Shown here in pieces: positions 50,100 to 59,065 of a stretch of DNA of 64,000 bases. Position 1 is the first letter of the stretch; each line of letters opens with the position of its first letter. The stretch spans positions 355,001 to 419,000 of the forward strand of contig JAIUJO010000296.1 in the NCBI GenBank assembly GCA_023846275.1, written 5' to 3'. The position numbers and the translations under genes are program-made. Under the pieces are notes generated by a model. The model saw only the letters and a program-made list of their open reading frames with translations, made no database searches and had not been told where the DNA came from. The stretch comes from Vanilla planifolia. Lineage: Eukaryota; Streptophyta; Magnoliopsida; Asparagales; Orchidaceae.

Positions 50100-53000
50100 C
50101 TAAAACAGGCCCAAGAGGGAAAGAGAGTAGTTTTCCAGCATGTTGTCTTTGCGGCGCCTCGCCAAATAAGCTCTCCTTAGCAGATGCTGTGTTTCCAAAA
50201 AGGGCGCGCTGGCCGAAACAGTAAGGCCAGAGATGGTGGCGGCGTTCCATGCTTTCCAGACCGTCCAGCAGATGAAGGCTGGAATGGTGAAGGCTAAGGA
50301 GCTAATCTGTGTCTTGAAAGCCCACCAGCTGGAGATGTCGGTGGAAGAAGAAAGGGGGACGTCGAGCTTGACCTCAAACCAGGTCCAGATGGGGCGGGAG
50401 ATGGAGCAGGACCAGAAAAGGTGATCCGGTTCATCCCGATTGCTGCAAAAGGGACACTTCGAGACGAGCGAGATGCCAATCCGATTTAGTGCTTTTGGGA
50501 AGGGGAGGGCGGCGTGGTGCAGGCGCCAGAGGAAAATTGAAACCTTCTCAGGAATGAGTCGGTGCCAGAGGAGGTCGTTTTGGAAGGAGAGCTGACGGGG
50601 AGGAAGCAAGAGGTTGTTAAAAAGGGTGTACGCCCGGTTCGGTTCGAACCGGTTCACGGTGCAACACCCGGACCGGATGCGGTGGAGCAGTGAACCGGTC
50701 TGATCGACCGGGTCATCGTCCCACGCCGCAAGGGCAAGCCACCGAAGGCGGAACGAGACCATACGGCGCCAGCCCGGGGAATCGCCAGTGGAGGACCGGA
50801 TTCCGTCTCGGCAGTCGACGTAGCTGCTCCGAATGAAGTCTGCCCAGGGAGAACGAACGTTGAAGAGGCGCCACCAGAGCTTGGTCGAGTGCGCCATGAC
50901 CTGTGAGCCAAGATCGCGGATGCCCATGCCACCGGAAGACGTAGGTTTGGCGATCTTGCCCCACGCCGCCCAGTGATGGCGGCTGGAGTTGTCGTTGCCG
51001 CCCCAGAAGAACCTGGAAAGAAGCCGTTCGACGGCTTTGATGATGGTTCTCGGAGGGAGGAGAACCGTCGACACGTATGCCGACATCGACGTGAGGACGA
51101 AGTTGATGAGTATCTTCTTCCCGCCCTTGGACAGCAGCCGGTTTTTCCACGAGGCGATGCGGCGAGCCATCTTCTCCAGGAGGGGTTGGAAGTGGATCGA
51201 CTTCGAATGGCCTTTGTCGAGGGAGCAGCCCAGGTGGGCCAGCGGGAGGTGAGCACGCCTAAAACCCAGGATCGATTTGGTGGAGCGAACCAAGGCCTTT
51301 GGGGTAAGCTTCCCGTGTATTACTATAGACTTGGAAGGATTTAGGGTAAGCGCCGAAGCCTCCATAAAGGAATTGAGCAGGCCGGCGAGGTTGGAGACCG
51401 ATTCCTTCCTTGCCGAAGTGAATATGGGGAAGTCGTCGGCGAAGGAGGTGTGAGAGACAGGAGCAGAGCGCCGAGGGGAGGAGAATTTGTCTATCTTGCC
51501 AGAGCGAACCAGATCGGTGAGGCCGCGGCTGAGTACGTCAATGGCAAGCAAGAAGAGGAGAGGGGAGAGGGGGTCACCTTGTTTGACTCCACAAGAAGGT
51601 TTGAAGAAACCTTTCGGCTCGCCGTTGATGAGTACAGAGAGCCAAGAGGCATCGAGAGAGTTGCCGACGAGGCGACGGAAAAACTGGGAGAACCCAAAGC
51701 CTTCCAAAACTGCATCCAGGAACCGCCAGCTGACCCTGTCAAAGGCAGAGCGGATGTCCAGCTTAAACAGGGCATTGGGAGCCTTCCGCTTGCGGTCGAT
51801 ACGGTGGACCATCTCCTGGGTTAAGAGAATGTTGTTGGCAATGTTCCGGCCACGGATGAACGCGGTTTGCTCGGGGGAGATCAGGGAGGGAAGAAGAGGG
51901 CGGAGTCGGTTAGCCAGCACCTTTGAAAGCAGCTTCCCGAAGACCGAGCAAAGTGCGATTGGTCGAAGGTCAGAGAGGGAGGCGACCGCCGAGCCCTTCG
52001 GGATGAGGCAGAGCCAGGCAGCGCCGGCAGAGCGAGGGAGCTTCGTGCCGACAAGGAAGTCGTTGACCGCTGCAGTCAAGTCGTCGCCGATGACGTCCCA
52101 GCAAGCTTTGAAGAAAGGAACCGTGAAGCCGTCGGGGCCGGCAGCACTGGAGTCGCGCATGGAGAGGATGATGGATTTTACCTCAGAAGGAGTCACCTGG
52201 CCACAGAGGATAGAGTTGTCTGAGGCGGAGACGGTGCGAGGGATGAGGCGGAGCAGCTCGGACGTCAATTGGGTGGATCCGCCCGAGCCGCGGAAGTGAG
52301 ACATGAAGTGGTTGGTGATGGAGTCACAGAGGTGGTCATGCGATTCCGTCCAACCGCCGACGGGGAGCTCCAGGCGATTCAGCTTAAGGGATTGCCGCTT
52401 GACGTTGACGGAAGCGTGGAAGAAGGTCGTGTTCGCGTCACCATCCCGAAGCCAGCGGAGGCCAGCTTTCTGCTTCCAGAACTCCTCCTCCCGAGCCAAG
52501 ATAGAGTTGAGGTTGTCATTAGCGACCCGCAGGGCCGATTCAGCCTCCGGGGAGAGGGCCGAGGCGAGCAGGCGCTCCGCCTCGCGGACGGTCGCCTCCG
52601 CCTTCGCCTTGTTGGCGAAAACATTGCCGAAAACGGCTGAGTTCCACCTCTTCAGGTCATTCTTGAGTCGTGTGAGCTTACCCGAGAACCTGTGAAGACC
52701 CGAAGCCGCTATTGGGTCCCCCCAGGATTTGGAAACCACCTGCAGGAAGTTCGGGTGGGTCAGCCACACGTTAAGGAACCTGAAAGGCCGAGCGACCCGA
52801 TTGCGCGGGACCGAGGAGCGGAATAGGATCGGGGAGTGGTCCGAGCCCGTCCGGGGAAGAATATCAATGTGGCCGTCCGGCGAGAGATCCAGCCAGCGAG
52901 GGTTGCAGAGGAAGTAGTCCAGCCGTTTAAGGAGGGTTTTTCCATTGCGGTTCCCCTGCCAGGTGAAGATGCTACCAGAGACCGGCGGGATGAGGAGCCC

Positions 53001-53498
53001 GGCGCCGTCAATGAGTTGGCGAAAGTCCTCAGCCGCGGACCGGTAGAAGCGAGCTGTCCGAGAGACGTCGTCGGAGTGCAAGGAGACATTGAAGTCTCCG
53101 CAGATCCACCAAGGGTTAGACCCGACGGACGAAGACTGGGCCAGGAGGTCTTCCCAAAGCAGTCGCCGGAGGGTTCTGGAATGTAACCCGTAAACGGCCG
53201 TGAAGAAGGAAGCAGGGGCGCCGTCCACGGAGAGGTGGCAGAGGATGGATTGGGCAGAAGAGCCTATGGGCCGGACAGAGCATCGATCCGACCACAGGAC
53301 CAAAATTTTCCCGTTGTTGGAATGGAGCCCGCCACCGAGCCCGAGCTTGCGGCAGACGGAGGGGATTTGGTCGCCGCGGATGAAAGGCTCCAGAAGGATT
53401 AGGACGTCGACTGAGAAGGAAGAGATGAGACGCTTGAGCCTGCCAATGGTGGCGCTGTTCGCCACCCCCCGGACGTTCCACGTCAGCGAATTGATCAT
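50100..53498 (-). CDS. LINE A ORF2: endonuclease-reverse transcriptase, intact frame
   Basis: This 1132-residue protein nicks target DNA and copies the element RNA onto it. Domains are as follows. An EEP endonuclease occupies residues 1-225, with N8 in TWNVRG, E37 in LLEP, Y103, GDFN 134-137, RLDYF 192-196 and SDHSP 219-223, all as expected. Reverse transcriptase occupies about 440-735, with IPKGSAVASLSDLRPIALC, D581 in KLDIRSAFDRVSW, GVKQGDPLSPLLF and FADD 686-689. A zf-RVT zinc domain at about 970-1045 has C1015, C1018, H1026 and C1031. No RNase H domain follows. The ATG at 53498 overlaps the ORF1 stop (ATGA), implying reinitiation or a similar coupling. No stop or frameshift is present. 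Confidence 0.95.
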   Translation of the reverse strand: MINSLTWNVRGVANSATIGRLKRLISSFSVDVLILLEPFIRGDQIPSVCRKLGLGGGLHSNNGKILVLWSDRCSVRPIGSSAQSILCHLSVDGAPASFFTAVYGLHSRTLRRLLWEDLLAQSSSVGSNPWWICGDFNVSLHSDDVSRTARFYRSAAEDFRQLIDGAGLLIPPVSGSIFTWQGNRNGKTLLKRLDYFLCNPRWLDLSPDGHIDILPRTGSDHSPILFRSSVPRNRVARPFRFLNVWLTHPNFLQVVSKSWGDPIAASGLHRFSGKLTRLKNDLKRWNSAVFGNVFANKAKAEATVREAERLLASALSPEAESALRVANDNLNSILAREEEFWKQKAGLRWLRDGDANTTFFHASVNVKRQSLKLNRLELPVGGWTESHDHLCDSITNHFMSHFRGSGGSTQLTSELLRLIPRTVSASDNSILCGQVTPSEVKSIILSMRDSSAAGPDGFTVPFFKACWDVIGDDLTAAVNDFLVGTKLPRSAGAAWLCLIPKGSAVASLSDLRPIALCSVFGKLLSKVLANRLRPLLPSLISPEQTAFIRGRNIANNILLTQEMVHRIDRKRKAPNALFKLDIRSAFDRVSWRFLDAVLEGFGFSQFFRRLVGNSLDASWLSVLINGEPKGFFKPSCGVKQGDPLSPLLFLLAIDVLSRGLTDLVRSGKIDKFSSPRRSAPVSHTSFADDFPIFTSARKESVSNLAGLLNSFMEASALTLNPSKSIVIHGKLTPKALVRSTKSILGFRRAHLPLAHLGCSLDKGHSKSIHFQPLLEKMARRIASWKNRLLSKGGKKILINFVLTSMSAYVSTVLLPPRTIIKAVERLLSRFFWGGNDNSSRHHWAAWGKIAKPTSSGGMGIRDLGSQVMAHSTKLWWRLFNVRSPWADFIRSSYVDCRDGIRSSTGDSPGWRRMVSFRLRWLALAAWDDDPVDQTGSLLHRIRSGCCTVNRFEPNRAYTLFNNLLLPPRQLSFQNDLLWHRLIPEKVSIFLWRLHHAALPFPKALNRIGISLVSKCPFCSNRDEPDHLFWSCSISRPIWTWFEVKLDVPLSSSTDISSWWAFKTQISSLAFTIPAFICWTVWKAWNAATISGLTVSASAPFLETQHLLRRAYLARRRKDNMLENYSLSLLGLF

Positions 53499-54964
53499 TG
53501 GAGAGGGGAGGGGGGGGGGGGGGGGGCGGAGCCGGATGCGCTCCTGGTGACCGGTACCGGAAGGTCAGGATTGAACTCCCATTTCTTTTTCCGTCTCTTG
53601 GCTTTCGACCGCGGCTCCAGGAAGGGTTCATCTGGAACCGAGGAAGTTGACCTCGATTCGTTGTCACTGGCCACCACATCAGTGGAGCGGGGGATATGGG
53701 ACGGCGAGGAAGGGGAAGGAGGGGGAGAGGGAGGGGGAGAAGGAGCCGCAGCTTGTGACGGAACAGAATCCTCCAATTGAACCATCAGTCCACCGGTCGG
53801 GGACACCGGGCAACTGGCAACGAGAGATTCTGGTGAGGAGAGAAGCTCTCCTTCTTCGGGCGGCGAAGCGGGAATGGGAATAGGCCTGCAGGGCGCAGGA
53901 AAGGTTGCAGGAGGAGAAACGGTAACTGGGGCCAATTCAGGGGGCGGGCCCAGGATGCCCACGCCACAGTGCGGAGGTGGAGCAGGGGGAAGGGTGGCCG
54001 GAAGCGACGACTCAGCATCAGGCAGAGCGGAAGAATGGGAACATTGACCAGGGTCGTTGAAGGACCGAGGGGCTGGGGGGTCCGGCTGGATAGCCGGAGC
54101 TTTACCCTTGTCAGTCGTCGATGCCGACGTTGAAGTCAAGAGCACCTTCTGTCCCTTAGGTTTTGCCTTGCCAGATTGGTGCTTGCAGGCCGATGGGGCG
54201 TGGCCAATGGTGAAGTAGTTGTCGCAGTAAAGGGGGAGGTTTTCATAGGTGACGCGTTGCCATAAGCCTCCCGCCTTCACCCCGGGGATGGAGGAGATGC
54301 GGATCCGGTCAGGTAGTTGAGAGGCCAGGTCAAGCTCAACGCAGACCTTAGCGACGTTGGGGCGGGACATGGCCGCCGTGGCCGTGTCGACCTTCAGAGG
54401 ATTCCCTAGAGTCGCCGCAATAGAGAAAAGGGAGGCCTTGTTGAAGAGGTGAACGGGGAGCTGCTCAAAAGCCACCCAGACCGGGACCTGGGACGGCTCG
54501 GCGTCGAAGCGGAACGATGGAGACCACTTAAGGAGTCTCATCGGGAAGTCGCGGATGAACCATACCTTCTTCATCCAGCAGAGGAGGGAATCCTCCTCCG
54601 ACAGGAAACGGAGAAGGACGTGGCGCTGGTTCAGAAGCCCCACCTGGACTTCGTGTTGGAAGCTGGACTTGGCCAGAGCGGAGCGGATGGCGACCAAGGG
54701 AGGTCTGCCGTGAGAGAATTTACCGACAAGCGAGAACCGGAGCGGCTCCGCCAGCTTCTCCACCTCCTCCGACGAGAATGCGACTTCCGGGGCGCCTTTG
54801 TAGAAGGTGGAACCCCGGATCCGACAGGGAGAGGTATCCTCGGCCTTGCCGAGAACCTCGGCGAAAGACCTGCGGAGGGGTTGTTGAGCCATTAAGGCGG
54901 CGTCCCAACCATCGGAAGGGCGCCGGCGAAGGCAGAGGGAGGAAGACGAAGGCGCGAATGCCAA
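53495..54964 (-). CDS. LINE A ORF1: DUF4283 / zinc-knuckle RNA-binding protein, intact frame
   Basis: This 489-residue protein is expected to bind the element RNA. A DUF4283-like domain spans about residues 66-215, with LRFSLVGKFSHGRPPL, VPVWVAFEQLPVHLFNK and VAKVCVELDLASQLP. A knuckle at 247-260 reads CDNYFTIGHAPSAC. It fits CX2CX4HX4C except that the second Cys is Tyr (codon TAC at 54217-54215, one change from TGC). A Pro/Ser-rich region (about 290-440) is followed by a basic patch KAKRRKKKW and a proline-coding C16 run just before the stop. M25 (MAQQPLRRSFAEVLGK, 54892) is an alternative start and fits related proteins better than the first ATG. Confidence 0.92.
   Translation of the reverse strand: MAFAPSSSSLCLRRRPSDGWDAALMAQQPLRRSFAEVLGKAEDTSPCRIRGSTFYKGAPEVAFSSEEVEKLAEPLRFSLVGKFSHGRPPLVAIRSALAKSSFQHEVQVGLLNQRHVLLRFLSEEDSLLCWMKKVWFIRDFPMRLLKWSPSFRFDAEPSQVPVWVAFEQLPVHLFNKASLFSIAATLGNPLKVDTATAAMSRPNVAKVCVELDLASQLPDRIRISSIPGVKAGGLWQRVTYENLPLYCDNYFTIGHAPSACKHQSGKAKPKGQKVLLTSTSASTTDKGKAPAIQPDPPAPRSFNDPGQCSHSSALPDAESSLPATLPPAPPPHCGVGILGPPPELAPVTVSPPATFPAPCRPIPIPASPPEEGELLSSPESLVASCPVSPTGGLMVQLEDSVPSQAAAPSPPPSPPPSPSSPSHIPRSTDVVASDNESRSTSSVPDEPFLEPRSKAKRRKKKWEFNPDLPVPVTRSASGSAPPPPPSPLQ
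53511..53526. repeat. G16 homopolymer within the end of LINE A ORF1
   Basis: Sixteen G on + (C on the coding strand) encode prolines about 13 bases upstream of the ORF1 stop and ORF2 start. A length change by one base, whether biological or a sequencing error, would alter the ORF1 C-terminus and its overlap with ORF2. Confidence 0.9.
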
Positions 54965-55028
54965 GACCGGTCAGATCAGCCGGCGAAGGATTTATTGGTT
55001 TATTGAAGAATGCAAAAAAAGGTGACTC

Positions 55029-55043
55029 TTTTATATATCATTC
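55029..55043. repeat. Target-site duplication, right copy
   Basis: ttttatatatcattc lies just beyond the LINE A 5' end and matches the left copy apart from a two-base step in a ta run. Confidence 0.7.
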
Positions 55044-58000
55044 ATTTATACGACATAACATACCTACTTTTAATTAAATAACCAATTAATTCATATATTA
55101 TATAATAGAAAAGTTAACCTTTGGACATTTGTTAAGATTTAAATATTACGAATATTGTCTCAAAAATTTCTACTCGCATTATTTTTATTTTTTAGTAATT
55201 TCATTATTGTCATTTTTTTTCAAACTTTCAACATTCTAAATTTCTTGATTTACATCATGATGATTATTTTTCTTGCATTATTAGCAAAATGTTTTGTTAA
55301 TATTAATCATATATATTTTATGTATTTTTTTAAATTTCTTTTTTAATCTAGTATTTATTATAATCATTAGGCAAAAAGCTATGCACATGTACTGTATTTG
55401 TGTAATACAACTAAATTTTGGTGCATAGTTTCTTAACTTTTTAAATTGGTAAATTTTTTAATAATATTTGTTATATGTAATATTTTATTGTAAAAAATTA
55501 ACGTTTCGAAATGTTGCTTTGCTAAGAAAATTTTATTTCATGTTAGTAATGTATTTAAATGTTCATAAATTTCCACTATATTAACACTTTTTTCTTTTTT
55601 TATCTCTAATAAAGGACTTATAATTCTTATATTAGTAAAAATAAATTTTGTTGACTTACACATTGAATTAGATATGCTAAATGAGTGATTTTTATAAACA
55701 TCTTTTATTATTTTTTTTTAATTTTTTAAGATATATTTAATTTGATGATTACTAATTTTCATTTTTTTCATATTTTATATTTATTCTACAACATTCATTT
55801 TGTATCTTTTTTTGGTAACGTTCTTTTTGTACAAATCTTAATTGTTTTTTTTCTTTGTATTACATATATCTCATTTCATTTTCTACAAATTGTCTTTTTA
55901 TTTAATGATAATTTTTGGTGATTCTTACTTGATTCTATATACTATATATAATTAATTAATGTTTTACTTTTTTTGGGACTTTTTATTTTAATTTAAAATG
56001 TTTCCTTGCATTCCATAATATTTTTCAAAAAGGATTTGTGCTTAGCTTCTATCAAATTGTTTATTTTTCCATTTCTTTATTAAAAAGTTAATTTTTCTAA
56101 TATATTAATTTTTTAAACTTTTATATTTGAAAAACACTTTTTTATTGATATATTGTAGATTAAAAAATGAGTGTTAACAAATATAAAAAAAAATATAAAA
56201 TAACTTGTTATTTCATTATATTTTGTTATTTTGTGTTTCAATATTTGAAAGTTTTTTTTGAAAAAACATGATATTCTTTTTATATTTTGTGCATTGTAAT
56301 TGAAAAAGATGTATCATAATTGAACGACTATATTTACTTTTTATTCAACATAATATGAAAAATTGTTAACAAAAAAATTTTTTGGTCAACATTTAGTAAT
56401 TCATACTATATTAGATATAATTATTTGGCATTACATATGAATTTGAAAATTTTAAATATGTTTTTTAATTTTGTCATTTTACAAAAAAAAAGTGTATTTT
56501 TTCTTTAATTTTCATGCCCTATTTATAGAACAATTTTTGAAATTTGCTATAATCTTGTGTTTGTGAATTATGATACCTTAAATTTTACATTTTTTATTTT
56601 GTAGCACACTATCTTTTTTCACTAAAGTATTATTTGTATTAGTAAGCATGATTAATTATATAGTGGTACTTTATAATCATATTTTCAATATTATTGAGTT
56701 TTGAATTATAAATTAATTCGCATATAGCTTTTGGATGTAATTATTATTTTTATTACATTTTTATGTAACATATCATTGATAACTTCTACACATTGTTTTA
56801 ATATTTTAATGTTTAACTATTTCAAGATTTTTAAAAATTTGTATTTCTTTAACCCTTTCCACATTTCTTGAAAATTTTTTATTTTTAATAATTTTTTTAT
56901 TATTTTTATAACAATGGTATTTGGCAATAGCAAACTACTAGTAATGTTTACATTGTAAATTTTTGGGTATGTTAATAATTTCAAATTATTTTTTATTCTT
57001 TATTATTTACCATCTACAAAAGTTTTTACTATGCTTATATTAATAAAAAATATATTTTTTATGACATATAGTTTTTATTAAATATTTCAATACTGTTATT
57101 GATTCATTAGTTTTTTATTTTTTATTTTCTTTCACAATATATTTTTTGTAATTATTGTTTATTCATTAATTTCTTTCATAGATGTATTTAATTAGTTCAC
57201 ATGTGTTAATTATTTACATTTTATTTCTTGTGATTTTTATGATTTTAAGTAACATAAGCTAGCATGCTAATATTTTTAGGAAACCACTTCCTTGAATTGT
57301 GATGCATGTTCGAATTTTTAATTTCCAATACTTTTTGTACTTTTTATCTATTATTATAATTCTAATTAATTTTATTTATTATTAAACATTGAGTATAATT
57401 ATTGTTTTATTCAAATTCTAAACTAATTTGTTATTCATTAAATATTTAATTGTGATAGTAGTTTCTTTTTCTTCAAGTTCAAATGTTTTTTGCACTGAAA
57501 TATTATTTTCACTGTACTGTTGACTGTTGATAAATTTATGTCATAATGATTTTTTAATTTTAATATTTTTTAAGTTTTAATACATTTTTTGTGATCAAAT
57601 TACCCCAAAATGTTGTTTTTAATTTGTATGTACCCAAATTTTAATAATTTTAGCTGGGTATCTCTTGAAATTTTTTAGCTTTGTTTTTTTTTAAAATTTT
57701 TTGTATTTATTCTAACATACATATAATAAATGTATTGAAACTTTTCATTTTATATTATATAAAGGTTTTTGTTGTTTTAAAAAAAATGTATATTTATTGT
57801 GATAATTTTTATTATTTTTTGTACACATTTTATGAGATATTAAAAATTCATATTTATAATTAATTTTTTTTAATATTTGTATGTGATAATCATGAAGTCA
57901 AGCTAAATATTTGCTAATATTTTTTTGAGCTTACTATTATATTAGGTAAATGTCAAGTTTAATTGTAGTAGTTTGAGTTTGTTCGAGCAAAGTTATAGCT

Positions 58001-58300
58001 TAAAGAATTGAAAAAATTTTGATAATTTAAATTGCTAACTTTAGAGCCAACAACAATTCTATTTAAGGAGTTGCTAATCTACAAAAAATAATATTTCTAA
58101 ATCTTTATGAATAGCTTGTTAAAACTTGTAATTTCTATGCAATTATTGCACAAATGATTGTCATTTTTTATACATATTTAAGTTTGTATTTATGTTGTAT
58201 TTGTTTTTTAATTAAGATATTTGACTTTTTGAAATCTTATAAATATTCAAATAAGTTTCATATATATATATTATTTTTGAAATCTTATAAATAGTTTTTA
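55044..58300. other. Extremely AT-rich, T-biased DNA
   Basis: More than 3 kb with very little G or C and T in excess on the + strand. A 20-base phrase tttttgaaatcttataaata occurs at 58226 and again at 58274. No frame longer than about 63 codons, no RNA fold and no element end was seen. It is probably continuous with 49430-49989 before the LINE A insertion. Confidence 0.55.
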
Positions 58301-58901
58301 TACCCTAAAGCCTGAAGGACTTGACTAAGGTTTATTGCCCACAATATAGGCACGAACCTTGAGGAGCCACATGTTAGGTGCCTCATAAGAACCAAGAGAA
58401 GTGAGCACAGTATATCGATTTAATGCACGATTCTTGCAGCAGTTTTGGGTCAATTGGTTCAAGGCATAACTCCTTAACTGACTTTATGGCATGGAGTTAC
58501 TCGTGAATTGGTTAAGGAACTGGGATAAGTGAGACTCATAAATATGTATATGCATTGGTGACCCAGGTCATGACTTTTTGAAAACACCATGGGGTTGCCA
58601 ACCTTACTAGGTTGAATCATAATGAAAACATTATAAGCATAAATCATGTGAACTATTTTGCAATGTGAGACAAAAAAATGCTATTGCCAAATTTGAGCAT
58701 TTCTATACCAACTGATAGCAAATTTTTGCTGTCAAACAGTCCAGATTATGTTAGTATTTGCGAATTGTTTACTTACATCTAGACATTCATCTGTAATAGT
58801 TGATTAAGCTATTTAATGTCTCTCTCCCTTTGTTAACAATAGCCAATTTAACACCACCTTTGATCTAGCTTTTGATTCTAATGTTCTAGATCATTATCCT
58901 A
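58301..58901. other. Mixed-composition sequence, nothing recognised
   Basis: Composition returns to moderate GC. It contains phrases such as ttggttcaaggcataactcc and an imperfect second version, gaattggttaaggaactgg, near 58510, but no domain, tRNA or terminal repeat. It is the downstream flank of the family B LINE that follows on the - strand. Confidence 0.45.
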
Positions 58902-59065
58902 TTTTTTTGTTGAAACTCTAATATATTAAAATCAAAAGTGGCATAAGCCATACAAGTATTTCACATATGAGATCCTCACTGAGGATCAAACATGAAATCT
59001 ATAAGCATAAGTTTGATGAGGGGCTTAGGAAGGGATTCCCCAGATTCCCAGACGAACTAATTACA

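Larger units (their letters stand above)
50003..55028 (-). mobile_element. Complete-looking L1-type LINE (family A)
   Basis: This 5.03 kb element on the - strand contains, 5' to 3', a short leader (about 64 bases), ORF1 (489 codons), ORF2 (1132 codons), a 74-base 3' UTR with a hairpin, and a 23-base poly(A). Imperfect target-site duplications flank it. Both frames are uninterrupted and overlap by four bases (ATGA). The element is GC-rich and CpG-rich inside DNA of the opposite character, so it inserted recently relative to everything around it. ORF2 ends without the RNase H domain found in family B. The leader is short, so slight 5' truncation cannot be excluded. One zinc-knuckle Cys in ORF1 is replaced, so activity is uncertain. 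Confidence 0.92.

Noticed and set aside
50973-54895. Several + strand frames of 100-270 codons opposite the LINE A ORFs
   Set aside because: They are antisense shadows of two long ORFs with clear domains. GC-rich coding sequence often leaves the opposite strand open.
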